Shown here: one piece after another, positions 46,589 through 57,642 of the stretch
Position numbering within the stretch: the first letter of the stretch is position 1
How the letters are laid out: each line of letters starts with the position of its first letter
Origin: Marsupella aquatica
Lineage: Eukaryota; Marchantiophyta
NCBI GenBank assembly: GCA_973895155.1
Contig: OZ316898.1
Span: 3,348,001-3,412,000 of the forward strand
Reading direction: 5' to 3'
DNA length: 64,000 bases
Notes under the pieces: generated by a model
Told to the model about the DNA's origin: nothing
Database searches by the model: none
The model's input: only the letters and a program-made list of their open reading frames with translations
Made by a program: the position numbers and the translations under genes

Positions 46589-46936
46589 ATGGCCGTTTCG
46601 GGTTTTATCCTCTGGGCCTATGCCTCTGCGCTTCTTCTCTGTTTTGTGGGAAGTGCCAACTGCACAGCGACTTACACCTCTGTCGGTTACTATAGTGACA
46701 ACAACGATGCTATTTTTATCAATGCCAACCTTGATGACAATGACCTGAAAGGTGTGTGCACTCTTTCAGCAGCGCCGTGGCCTGGGCAACAAGGCACACT
46801 GTCGATGGACTGTGGTTCTTCCGGCTACTCTGTATCTCTTTACTATACTCAGGCTGATATTAACGGTTTTATAGGAACAATCGTGACTGCAGTTGTTCGT
46901 CCCGTAATAAGCCTATACAAAACCCTTTCAAGCTGA
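46589..46936 (+). CDS. small secreted protein, unknown family
   Basis: A single-exon 115-residue protein. Residues 1-24 form a classic signal peptide: a short polar start, the hydrophobic stretch ILWAYASALLLCFVG, and small residues before NCTATY. The mature part is polar, rich in Tyr, Ser, Asn and Asp, and has three cysteines (about residues 25, 57 and 75). No transmembrane segment follows; residues 95-108 (IGTIVTAVVRPVIS) are mildly hydrophobic. The TATA box at 46419 and an AATAAA 14 bases after the stop give a compact, complete transcription unit. It is convergent with the methyltransferase gene whose stop is at 47212. I do not recognise the family. The product is presumably apoplastic or cell-wall located. 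Confidence 0.65.
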   Translation: MAVSGFILWAYASALLLCFVGSANCTATYTSVGYYSDNNDAIFINANLDDNDLKGVCTLSAAPWPGQQGTLSMDCGSSGYSVSLYYTQADINGFIGTIVTAVVRPVISLYKTLSS

Positions 46937-46949
46937 TTTTGAGAGTTCA

Positions 46950-46955
46950 AATAAA
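46950..46955 (+). promoter_or_regulatory. polyadenylation signal of the secreted-protein gene
   Basis: AATAAA 14 bases downstream of the TGA at 46934-46936. Confidence 0.5.
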
Positions 46956-47211
46956 AGGGAGGAGAAGATGTGGCAATGGGAGCGCAGGCTATGACTTGTG
47001 TGGCATGTTGCTAATCTAAACTTTGTCTCCATCAAGTTACTGCGAATGTCACATTGACTCGAACTCAAGTTACGTATAATTCGAAGTTGGTTATTATGAC
47101 ATCAAATTGGCTGCTTAATATCCTGGAGAGGAACAAAACTATGGTGGCATTGGCAACAGAGTGTCGAAGGGTTGGAACCTGGGATGCGCTTTGCCTACTT
47201 CCTATTTTTTG

Positions 47212-50200
47212 TTACGCAGATGGGGGAGCTACCTCTGACAAAAGTCGGGCAATTGATGATCCCAATCTCCGCACCTCCCAATCGCTGGGTTCACTTGTAG
47301 GCTTCTCATGTCTCATCTTACCTGCACCACTGAATCCTGCCGACCCAGGACTATACTTTGCTATGCTGGGACTTGTTGTTCCACACAAGCTCTCTTCATC
47401 GCTTGATACATCATCCTCAAAAGTTGCTTGAGTATTTCCGTTCTTTTGCGCTTGGCACGTCGCTCCAGGCGTATCCCCATCCCTTTTGCTGGATAGGCTG
47501 GGACTTTCTGCACTGTTCTCTACCGCCCCGTTGCTCTGTTCTGGGTGTAACCCTCCCACACCATCTGGCTGACAATGGCCTTCAGAAGAACACACAGAAG
47601 TACTCCTCGTCTGTAGAAGCAGATGGATCCATGGTCAATGGTAGAACTTCGACACTGAGACAGACAGTTCACATTGCTCCGTCTGACTAATGGTAATCCG
47701 AGTATACCCTCACAAGAACTAGTAAAAGCACAGAAGGCACAGAGGACGTTGTGCTGGACACAAACATCGTGACCATATGTCATGCGAGGCGTGGCCATAC
47801 TATCTTCTTTTGATAAACGTCACCCATCATGCAGTGTCCCACACCTCAACAAGCAGATCTGCCTGTGTTCCATATGACATTGCAGATGGCTTACCGATGT
47901 ATCAATTCGCCTCAAGATAAGGAGGTCAATATTTGGGTGTTGGTACTTTGGATCCATCTGTTTCAATTAACCAGGGCAGTTGACGATGAGTTTCTTTGAC
48001 GGTGACCTCGTGTAAAGCAACTTGTAAAATGGGCCCTTGCACATGCAAGACATCAAAAACATCTCTAAAGCAAGCTCAAACGATAGGTTGAAGCAATAGA
48101 ATTCATGCTGAATATTGTAACATTTTTCCAGATAGTAACAAATGTGGAGATATCCCGACAACCTGATAAGTTCAAATTGCATACATGGACACATCTTAGC
48201 AACTCGAGATCAGACTGCCAATAGTGAATAATTGGGTGTACCAACACTGTCCGAAATAGAGGACTACTCGAGAGACTTCCTTAAATTGGTTGGGTTCAAA
48301 CCTTAGAATGGGACACCTTTTTCACATGGAAGTGTTTCTGACACAGCTCATGAAGCTGTTCACGAACTCCACTTGACCTAAATTCATAACCTAGCTGCAA
48401 TACACAAACACTCATGTCGTCAATAGCGGCAGATTGATATCTTTTATTGCATTCAAGGTATCCACCTAGGCAGATCAACTGTCAAAACAGCTCAAAGTAA
48501 GATGACCCTGGATTAAGAGTTAAACAGATCTCTGCAACAGATGAAATTATTGCCAGCCAGTTTGGATGACGAGGAACTATTCCACAGGAGCATTAATGTT
48601 CGAGATGGGAAAAGAGCATCTCGAACGAAGATGACATAATATGATGTGTCCGGAACAAACCAGAACAGTAGTTTTTGGCCCCGCTAATGCAAGTATGGTC
48701 GCCATCAAAGGCTCCAAAAGATGCTCCACGTAAACCTGACAAACAGGCTCAATCAAAGCTTTGGATGAAGTTGTGCATAGATAGAAATTTCATGCCCCTT
48801 CAAGAAAGTCAGTACATCTCTGGGATGAGATTCAATCAATATTGGGAAAACAGGTGAGACAAGCACAGGGACTCATTATTTCTGTAATAAAATGTCCCAG
48901 GGAGAAAACAGAGTGAAACATGAGCTACTGCGATATACAGGGGAACTGACTGAAGAAACTGTGTGTTTCTACCTATGTCAACGTTGTGGTACATCTAGAC
49001 ATTCCTTCTCCAAAATTATAAAATATGAGTACAATTTTTCTATCAGAACAGTCTGAAAGAGAACTCACCACGTCTGTGCCTATAATGTAATCAAAGGGTG
49101 GTTCAACTGCAGCTATGTGGTCGTCATTCCCCCAGTCCAGCTCAGCAATCTCCACATTACCGATCGATCCTGAAACGAATAGCCTTGATATGAGCTTTCT
49201 ACTTCTTAAATAGTTGCACACGGTCAAGTTACAGATTAACTTCATTTCGAACAGAGCTCAAGTTAGACCAAGGTGTAGGGAAAACTGCAGAGTTTGGCTT
49301 CTGTTGTCCCCATGCCAGTGGCAATGAGCGGGAATGACATGCAAAGATACTGAGCAGTGGATATCAACTTAACTTGCAGCTTTACCTAATTTAACAGTGT
49401 AACCACTGAACCCTCTTCGAAAGACGTACACTTTGCCATCCCTGAGATTCAGAAAACACTCCCTGCTTCAAAGGAAAGGTGATCAACTCAAAACTACATT
49501 AATAATGTTAAGGCTATGGACAAAGGGATTTGAAGTTAAGAGTAGGTAGTACCTAAATAAGAGTTCTCTGAAGCTGTATACTTTGCCCTGGACAGGTTGC
49601 GTTCAACGTTCCTTAGCAGGATTGGTAAAACTGCAACCTGGTCCGTGACCACCACGTTACATCCAAGAAGCGCCATACCTGTCATTATGTCAGGTTAGTC
49701 ATTGTAACAATGGTTGACTAGATACGTGGCAACAATATACAAAGATTGAGTTGTGAATCAGTCAGGAGATGGAGCAGAAAAGACTGGATAAATTGCGAGA
49801 CCAGAAGAGGCCTCGCAGGATTGATAAACTAAATCATCCTCGTGCGAAGCTACAGCAGAATAGGAGCACAATATCCGCGAACACTAGAAAATTGAAGGGG
49901 CAGTCTACGGTTCGAGGAAAACGATCTCAAAATTGTTGAAGTAACCCAGTAACTTGTAGACAGCTATTTTGGAAAGCCAAGGATCACTCCTCGATCTGAA
50001 CAATGAGCTGCAGTCGTTCCAGCGAATGCAATAACGAAGACTGTTACAAATGCAGCTATAAACAGGCCTGCTATAACATGACACTGGAGATGGTGAGCGC
50101 AGTTCCTAATATCCGCTCTTACGAGCATTTTCAGAAAGGCCAGCACGTACGATCTTAGGCCCCACCATAGAAGTACTGCTGTCTCGATTACACAAAAATA

Positions 50201-51298
50201 AATAAAACAAGAAATAATCAACTCTTCCAGACTGGCCATTTATACTCCGATGCAGTTTTGCTAACCATCTGGTTGATTAATGAATGTTGAAAATTCAGCC
50301 ATTCAATATAACAAATTCCGGGCTGACGGCAATCAGTATCTATCACATGTCATGACTTGTCCACTCATTCAATCTTGGAGGAAATGCACTTTGGCAAGGA
50401 CGTAAAAATCAACATACTCACCAATGCCGGCGAGCCCACATCCAGCACCAAGTTCAATTACTCGTTTCCCGCTCATCTTCGCTCGGCTGAACTCTCCCTT
50501 TCTACTGCTCCGTTCCTGTTCAATAAGCGAAACATAAGCACGATGCTACAAAGCAAAACTGCTCAAATTATGTAGAGAGTCTAGATACTCATTTTTCAAG
50601 TGATGACGGGATAGTGCAACTCGAAAGGTTCCACATAAAGGATCACTTGTCCCAACTGCAGCTAAATTCTGAAGCTAGTGCGACAGTCACGATTGAATGA
50701 CTTTCCTGACCAATGCTATGGACAACATAGCCAGCAAAAACCTTAAATTGCAACTCGTTCCAAACTTTAAAAGCATTGCGGTGGGAGCCATCACATACCA
50801 TGAATTTTGCAAAAACCAGGGAAGAATCCCACACGATTGTCCCTAGATGTTTTGAATTCGGATCCTGGGACGATAGTTGCATGCCTTTCGTTAACAATTT
50901 TAGGAGAAAAGAGGTTGAAAAATAAACAATTCGGCTTCAAACAAAGACAGCTGGGGACTCTATCTAGAAATGAAAGTAGGGACCTGAGATAAGAACAGAT
51001 TGTGGCCGAGCACGTCAATTTCGAAAGACGACATGTGTGGAGTATTGAATCTGCACAGAGACACAAAACCAAATAGCAGACTCTCTTCGTCAGGCTTCAC
51101 GCCAACAGGACGCATTACATCTTCCACCTCCCTATTCAAGAGAAAAAATCTACAGAAACCTGTTATTTACTCAGAAATTCCCTTTCACATATCTGTCAGT
51201 GACCAGCGACTGGACTCACAATCGCCCACCCAGCTCAAACAATGAGAAAATAGGAACCAATACAGTGAACAGGCAGCGCATCCTCACCTGTCCTCCAT
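47212..51298 (-). CDS. METTL21-type protein methyltransferase (Methyltransf_16 family)
   Basis: A ten-exon minus-strand gene: 51298-51288, 51149-50984, 50864-50799, 50515-50422, 49678-49553, 49169-49069, 48735-48661, 48394-48302, 47957-47895, 47610-47212. All introns are GT-AG and phases are consistent, giving 397 residues. It is a SAM-dependent seven-beta-strand methyltransferase, likely modifying lysine in a protein. Visible in order: DPNSKHLGTIVWDSSLVF (SAM-side helix), IELGAGCGLAG (motif I, near 101), VVVTDQ, AELDWGNDDH, FDYIIGTDVVY, LLEPLMATILAL, LGYEFRSSG and DWEVRRLGSSIARLL near the end. Land plants have a closely similar protein, lacking the roughly 100-residue Ser/Asp-rich stretch encoded at the start of the last exon. 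The 11-nt first exon is the least certain part; ATG at 51102 or 51034 is an alternative start. Probably cytosolic. Confidence 0.85.
49964..50239 (-). other. hydrophobic ORF nested in intron 4 of the methyltransferase gene
   Basis: A 91-codon open frame with two strongly hydrophobic stretches (residues about 8-36 and 52-75), lying in the 743-bp intron between the exons ending at 50422 and starting at 49678, same strand. It has no recognised homology and may be chance. Confidence 0.2.
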
Positions 51299-51685
51299 TG
51301 TCTTTACAATCTTATCAACTCGAATTGTCCAGCTGCAGCAGCCAACGAGACTTCGATAAACTTACAAATCCTCCGACAATTGAATTGCGGCTGGCACAAA
51401 TCAAACCTCAGTTGCAAAACCCAAAACCCTCAACTGCAGCAACACGAGCCTGCAAGATCACATCAGAACCAAAGCCGGCGTTTTGTTGCAGCAGGATTCG
51501 GACTGAGCTGCAGTAATCCTTTCCTCGCCCAAGAGCAGCACAGATCCGATTCACTAAGAATGGAGGGTTTTCAATTCTCCCCTTCACTTGTTTTCTTGTT
51601 TCGCCAGCATGCAAGGCAACCTCGAATGTGGGAAGACGACCAATCGGAGGTCATCTCTGGAGGCTCCAATTTTGAGACTGAAATC

Positions 51686-52145
51686 ACCGCTTTGGCAGCT
51701 TTATACACTACGGTGAACGGAGGAGTGCCGTGCCAGAAGCTCCCTTGGTGCTTTTTTACTGAGGGCACTTTGGGGCAAGGTTCCATGGAGGGTTGGTCTG
51801 TGGGTACAGATACTCCCACTCCCTCTAGATAGAGGGTGCACTGGTCCAGAGTTTATTTAGTGGAAAAAATTTGCAAAATTCCACTAGTGGCACAAGTTTA
51901 CTACTATTGGCTAATTTACCACTTTGGCAGATTCACACATTAGGGTGAACGGAGGAGTGGCCGCTTGTTATGTCAGAAGCGACCTTGGTGCTTGTTACTG
52001 AGGGCACTTTGGGGCATGGTTCCATGGAGGGTACGTCTGTGGGTGCAGATACTCCCCCTCCCTCTAGACCGGGGGTGCTGTGGTCCAGTATTTCTTTAGT
52101 GATCAATATTTGCCAAATTCCACCTCATTGACAACTTTTCACCAC
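51686..52145. repeat. 232-bp direct tandem duplication
   Basis: Unit 1 (51686-51917) and unit 2 (51918 to about 52145) share long blocks such as TTGGCAG, GGTGAACGGAGGAGTG, TGAGGGCACTTTGGGGCA and GGTTCCATGGAGGGT. They differ by scattered substitutions and small indels. The pair lies upstream of the methyltransferase gene. Confidence 0.88.
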
Positions 52146-52985
52146 TATTGGCAAAAATTGGCCAGGCCTTTTATCTTGGATTAGCAAGTTTCCTACCTAG
52201 CCACAGTCCCCAATAGCCAGAATCTGACCCTTATCCTTGAATCTAGAAAGATCTAACTATAATGAATTAATCTGTGGAAATTAGTTAAGAAATATTATTA
52301 GCATCTTTTCCTTACCCTCATGTAGGTCTGTGGCTCTCCCAAGGATTTAAAACATTTGTGAGACAACTGCACCAGCAACTGCCATTAGCACATAGTTAGG
52401 CTTTCAAGAAACTAGCCCCAGTATCCCTTGTTGATGTAAAGAGAGGTGAAGCTAACAAGGGATATGTAAAGAATAGTTTACTAAAAACTTATGCTACCAA
52501 GGGCTTTGCTAGTTTGCATCAAGCTTTATAGTATAAACTAGCCTGAGTGCCCAAGCTTGCTCATAAATAGATGGTGAGTTAATACCATCACGGCTGTTTC
52601 CAGTTCACCCCAACCATAGCCACGCTGTAGAAGCACCATCTAGAGGCATCACTCTAGATCCTAAAACCATATCCTTGCTTGATCCTAGCTTGGTCCTAGT
52701 TTATTGGATAGTTGTAACAGATTTCTGGCTTGTGCCGGCCCTGCCATGCTAAATAGTCATTGTCTGCTTGTCGTGACATATAGTATCGTAGCCATAGTGT
52801 ATCGAAAACATACAAGTCACCAGCAATGCATATGTGCAAGCTGCTAGCAACCAACATCCTGAGAAAAAAGTCCAATCACATTCACAAGTGCCAAGAAAAA
52901 GCAACTAAGATGGTATGTACGTAGTGGAGGTGTAAACCTCTGTATCCCCCCCCAGACCACAGTCAAAAGGAGGGCTGAAGAAAAT
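52146..52985. other. 3' flank of the gypsy element, possible truncated LTR
   Basis: The region downstream (minus sense) of the gypsy polyprotein. A polypurine-type tract (GGGGGGGGA on the minus strand near 52945-52953) and an AATAAA near 52700 on the minus strand suggest 3' untranslated or LTR sequence. It does not resemble the proposed 5' LTR at 60371-62073. The part at 52120-52290 resembles 63480-63640, a separate dispersed repeat. Confidence 0.35.
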
Positions 52986-55967
52986 TCAGGTAGCACGTGG
53001 AGCACAGGAAGGGCAAAACCATAACCCTTCTGGCACCTGGGTAAGTTCAGGCCGGAGGCAGAAAAGATGGTACCCTCCATTGCAATTGTCACACAGCAAC
53101 ATCTGGTCAGCATCATCAATTCGCAAACACACTTTGCAAGGGTAGTCCATAGGTGGAATCCAAGTAGAAGTCACAATGGTGGGATCCAGGTTAGGCAGAT
53201 GACAAGGGGCGCAATTCTTGGCATTGTCAGCAATTGTGCGCCCATCTGCCCCTTGTAACTCTAGCACTCCAGATGGTCGAATAGCTTTGACCCTGAGAAT
53301 AGTGCGACTGGTAGAGGTGTCCAGGGTGTCGTTAGCTTGCCGCTGCAAGTACACAAAATCTCCCACTTCAAACTTCCTGACCTTGGGCTGAAAAGTGCCC
53401 CCTCGTGTGTGTGCATAACGCAGTGTGTCCCTGTGCTGTGCAATGGCCAAATTCTCCATGGCCATGGGCATAACCCTCCTGAATAGGGCAGCCCTCTCAG
53501 AGATCACATCAGACCAAGTCACAGCTGAATCCAAGTCCACCACCTGAAGCATGTGAGAAGCAATAGCAGAAGGTGGAACTGGGTGACGACCAAACAACAA
53601 GAAGTAGGGAGAAAAGTTAGACAGTGATGCATGTCTGGACATCCTATACCCCATGGCAATGTAGGGTAAGGCCAGGTCCCAATCCTCCTTGTTTTTGGTG
53701 AGGCAGATCTTCCGAAGGCCCTTCTTGCATGTCTGAACCATGCTCTCTGCCAAGCCATCTGCCTGTGGGTGATCTCGTGATGTCCGGCGATGATCAATGA
53801 GAGCCTGATCAAGCAGCTCCTGGAACTCTCCTCTAAACTCTGAGCCCTGGTCAGTGAGACATTCTGCACAAGCTCCAAAGCGGCTGAGAACTTGTTGCAA
53901 GAATGCCTGGCTGGTGCTACGGGAGGTCTTATCCGGCAATGCCACAAGTTCTATCCACTTGGAGAAATGCTCTATCATGATCATGATGTAGAGATTACCC
54001 CGAGATGTGAGGGGTAATTCTCCAGCCAAATCACATGACCAACGATAAAACATGCCCTGAATAGGGAGTGGATGAAGTGTGGGTTGCCGAGATGTGAAAG
54101 AAGTCCTTACCCTATCACACTGCTCACACCGGGCAATAACATCTCGAACCTGGCCATGCATGCCTCTCCAATGATAATGGGGGACCAAGAGGCTATAAGT
54201 CCTCTTAACACCAAAATGACCAAGCTCAGAATGTACCTTACGGATAAGGCCAACCCTCTCATGAATGGGTGGAACCACCACTTCCCAGTCTGGCAAGCAG
54301 CGCACAAGATGATCTCCCTTCCACAAGTAGCGCTTGGACCTTTGCTGAATTTGGTCTCTCTGGGCAGCAGTAACATGGGTGGGGTACTCCCCATCCTGCA
54401 GAAATCTCAGAGTGTCGCTGTCCTCCCATATGTCCACCACAGGTTGGTCAACAATGTAGCATGGCAGCAAAGCAAGATAGGTAGATGCATGAAATGTAGG
54501 CAGGATGGAAACCTGGTCAAAATCCTGCCGTGCATCTAAGGGATCATCAGAGGCAATCAAAGGGCTGCGGGACATAGTGTCAGCATTTTGATGTGTCACA
54601 CCAGGCCTATGAATTACCTCAAAATCATACTCCTGGAGTATGAGTGCCCAACGAGCAAGCTTGCCAATAAGCTTGTCGTTGGTCATCAACCACTTCAAGG
54701 GCTGGTGGTCGGTGTAGAGAACAAACCTGGTCCCATAGAGGTAGGGCCTGTAATGTATGACAGCCCACACAATAGCAAGGCATTCACCCTCATAAGAAGA
54801 ATAATGACTCTCTGCCTGATTGTTGCTCCTGGATGCATAGGCAATGACGTACTCTTTACCTTCCTCATCATGCTGGCCCATAATGGCACCAATCCCAAGG
54901 GCACTCCAATCTGTGTGTAGCACAAAGACCTTGTTGAAATCAGGTCTTCTCAACACCGGGTATTCTGAGAGCTTCTCCTTCAAAGTGGCAAATGCTGCCT
55001 CAGCATCTGTACTCCATGTCCAAGTCACATTCTTTTTCAACAAAGCATACAATGGGTGTGCAATGGTACTGAAATCTTTGATGTAGATCCGGTAGTAATT
55101 GCACAACCCAATAAAACTCCTCAAAGTGTGAACATCGGTAGGAGTGGGCATTTCCAAGATGGATACCACCTTGGCCCAGTGAGCCATGGTTCCATTTGGA
55201 AGAATGCGATGCCCAAGATATACTACTGATCTGACAGCAAATTCACACTTCTTGGGGTGTATCTTTAGGTTCACCTTCTTAAGCCTCATGAATAGCTCCT
55301 CAAGGTCAAGTAGATGCTAGTCAAATCCTTTGCTGTGGACCAACACATCATCAATGTAGCATTTCAGAAACTCAGCACCTTGCAGAACCTGGTCCATGAC
55401 TCTTTGAAAGAATATGGGCGCATTCTTCAAGCCAAATGGCATCACCAACCACTCCCATAGTTGGTTACTACCATGGAAAGCTGTTTTCTTGCGATCCTTT
55501 GCAAGCAGCAAAATCTGGTTGAAGCCTTGCCTTAGATCCACAAGAGTGAAGATGTCTGAGTCTCCAATGCTGTCAAATAGCTCCTCTGGCCGCGGCATGG
55601 GGTACCTGTCCTAGGGTGTGACCAGGTTCAATGGCCTGTAGTCCCCACACATGCGCTTCTCTGTCCACAATCCACTGTAATCCTTCTTTGTTGGCATCAC
55701 TATAGCTGCCGCAAAATCTGATGTAGATGGCTGAATAAGACCAGCTTCATAAAGCTCTTGGCACCTCTCATCCACCAGCTGCCACTCATGCTTACTCAAA
55801 CGGTGTCTTCGCCTAAAGATAGGTGTTTCATCAGCCAACTCAATGGAGAACTGCATAGTCTTGCACTTACCCAAGTCCTTCATAGAGAAAGCAAACACAT
55901 TCTCATGCTTGAGGAGCAAATTCAGCAGCTGGTCCTTCTGTCTTTTACTCAGGTGGTTGCCCATGAT
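52986..55967 (-). pseudogene. reverse transcriptase - RNase H - integrase - PHD part of gypsy pol
   Basis: The reverse transcriptase begins at about 55967 (LSKRQKDQLL) and has CGDYRPLN, LVDLRQGFNQI, MPFGLKNAP and the catalytic YIDD at about 55347-55358. Two in-frame TAG codons (55611-55613 after NLVTP; 55317-55319 after HSKGFD) interrupt it; the frame is unchanged across both. Numbering from 55289: RNase H has HTDWSALG (Asp127), Glu168 and YTDHQPL (Asp194). The integrase zinc-binding region is near 345-391. The catalytic triad is Asp420 (WSCDLAG), Asp480 (LTDQGSEF) and Glu515 (GLAESM). The PHD finger closes the protein at 718-762. All catalytic residues are kept. Confidence 0.9.
52989..53140 (-). 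other. PHD finger at the C-terminus of the gypsy polyprotein
   Basis: The last 50 residues of the pol frame contain eight metal ligands in C4-H-C3 order: C-x2-C, then MLLCDNC, GYHLFC and FCPSC (residues 718-762 of the segment starting at 55289). The spacing fits a PHD zinc finger. The acidic run DDADQ before MLLCD and the GYH motif resemble PHD fingers, such as the first of KDM5, that bind unmodified histone H3K4. This would replace the chromodomain found at the integrase end of many gypsy elements. Specificity is inference. Confidence 0.88.
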
Positions 55968-56324
55968 AAATGTGTAGTTGGGAACACTAGGAATAGGATT
56001 TGATGTACTCGTGCTTGAAGAGCCAGAAGTGCCAGCCTCTCCACTGTCCGAGCTGCTAGCATGCTGCTGATAAGGTGATGAGGCCTCTCCAAGGCCTGCT
56101 GTATCTGTTGCTCTGGTCTGATCCACACCATGAAACTTAGAAATAATGTCAGCCACATTACAAGGGACCTCCTCCCCCCCAACACTTGGACTGAAGCGGT
56201 GAGTGTTGAATAGAGGTAAGTGCACGTGGTCTGGATGCCATGTAGCAGCACTGTGGAGGGGTAGGGCTGGAGCTCCTAATGCTGGAGGAATGTACATCTG
56301 AAAAAGGATGCAAGTGACCAGAAG

Positions 56325-57262
56325 CCAAGTGAGAGCATTGAGATCCATTACTCTGCCAAGTAAAGCATTCCTGGCCAGCCTGGTGATTTTGGTGTGACCT
56401 GTAGTACCGGGTTGGAAGCCCATAGCCCGTTCTCTCTCCTCAGGACTAGGTTCATCCCATGTACCGGTAGAATGTCGATAAACCAGCCCAGGACCATCAC
56501 CCTGAAAAGCATGTGCACCTGGAAAGGACACAAATGTAGGCCAAGCAGCACGGGGTTGTCCAATGGTATTAGCTGGATACCAAGGTGCTGGCTCTTGCCG
56601 TGTAACTGGTTGGCAAGAAGTGTTAGGATCCAAAATCTGGTCCACTGTAAGGTTAGTGTCCGTGGATGTGTGTTGAAGAGCCATCTCCAGCAAGAAGGTG
56701 GTGCAAGGTTAGTCCAAAAGTTACGAAGACGATGTGCATAAGAACCATAGTGCACTGCATCAATGAGAAGGGGTGGTCCCAAGTAGTGTTGGACCACACT
56801 GAAATCCTCTTTGACCTGTGGACGTTGGTCAAACTGAGATGGAGTATTCTCAATGATATAACCAATAGCAGGATAAAGGGATTGAGCCCAGGTGAGAATC
56901 TGAACCAATGTTGTGAAAAGGCCAGAACGAGAATCATGCAGTCCAGCACCGTGACCAGCAGCTGAAAACCCTTGGCATTCCCAACCAACTATGATCAAAT
57001 CAAGGGAGTCAAGAAGGGTTAAGTGCCGGTGCTGGACAAGCTGGATATCTGGAGGAAAGAAAGAAAATGCAGACTTCCATGCACTGTGTGGAAATTGCTG
57101 AGGAAATCGCTCTGAAAATTCCAGCAGACGGGATTCAGCCACTTGCCTTGCACTTGGATCAATATCCACATAGATGTACTGCTTCACCACCATGCCAGAC
57201 TTTAGGAGAGCTTCCAGGCCTGTAGAAATGCCACCAAAAAGCTCAAGCAATGTAAGGCCATC
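56325..57262 (-). pseudogene. DNMT3-like cytosine-5 DNA methyltransferase domain within gypsy pol
   Basis: Motifs occur in the unpermuted order. Numbering from 58498: motif I LLELFGGISTGLEAL near 417-431; VDIDPSA, the acidic SAM-ribose site, near 444-450; motif IV GWECQGFS with catalytic Cys508; motif VI IIENTPS with Glu550; motif VIII AHRLRNFWTNL near 588-598. After a -1 frame change near 56700 the rest continues: a target-recognition-like stretch, then EPSPEERERAMGF (56453-56415) and GRVMDLNALTW (56357-56325), motifs IX and X. The IDA...AHR-x-R-x-FW-x-NL pattern and the LLGR ending resemble DNMT3 rather than permuted plant DRM enzymes. A one-base loss is the only break. The domain lies between protease and reverse transcriptase. 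Confidence 0.85.
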
Positions 57263-57642
57263 TGAAGGAGGAGTCCAGGTAACTGGTGCGCTCAAGATTG
57301 GGGCTATTGGTTGTCCATTATGCTGCCCAAGGTCCTCAAATTTGTGCAATGCAGCCACCAAAGGTCCATGGGCTGCTTGGAGCCGTTGTACCACCTCTGG
57401 TTGATGATCCACGTTGCTGGAAAGTGCTGCTACACGTGCAGCAGCATGTGCAGTAGCCACCTCATCCTCATCCTCCTCAATCCAATCCTGCAATGGGTGG
57501 TTGACATAGGTAGCTGTGTGCACTGCTTTCAACACACAGTGGTGAGCCATAGGGGTATGGGCACCATGCAAATCAAGTGGAATGTATCCCAAGTGTGAGC
57601 CATCCGTATGCCAATCAACTCTGTAGTATGCATGCTCATGCC

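Noticed and set aside
52986-55967. UAG recoding as Gln in the gypsy pol
   Set aside because: Two TAGs in frame might suggest recoding, but the same copy also has frameshifts and host genes here use normal stops. Simple mutation is sufficient.
56653-56988. Alternative short proteins opposite or beside the methylase motifs
   Set aside because: Frames overlapping the methylase carry no conserved motifs and are shadows of the real frame.
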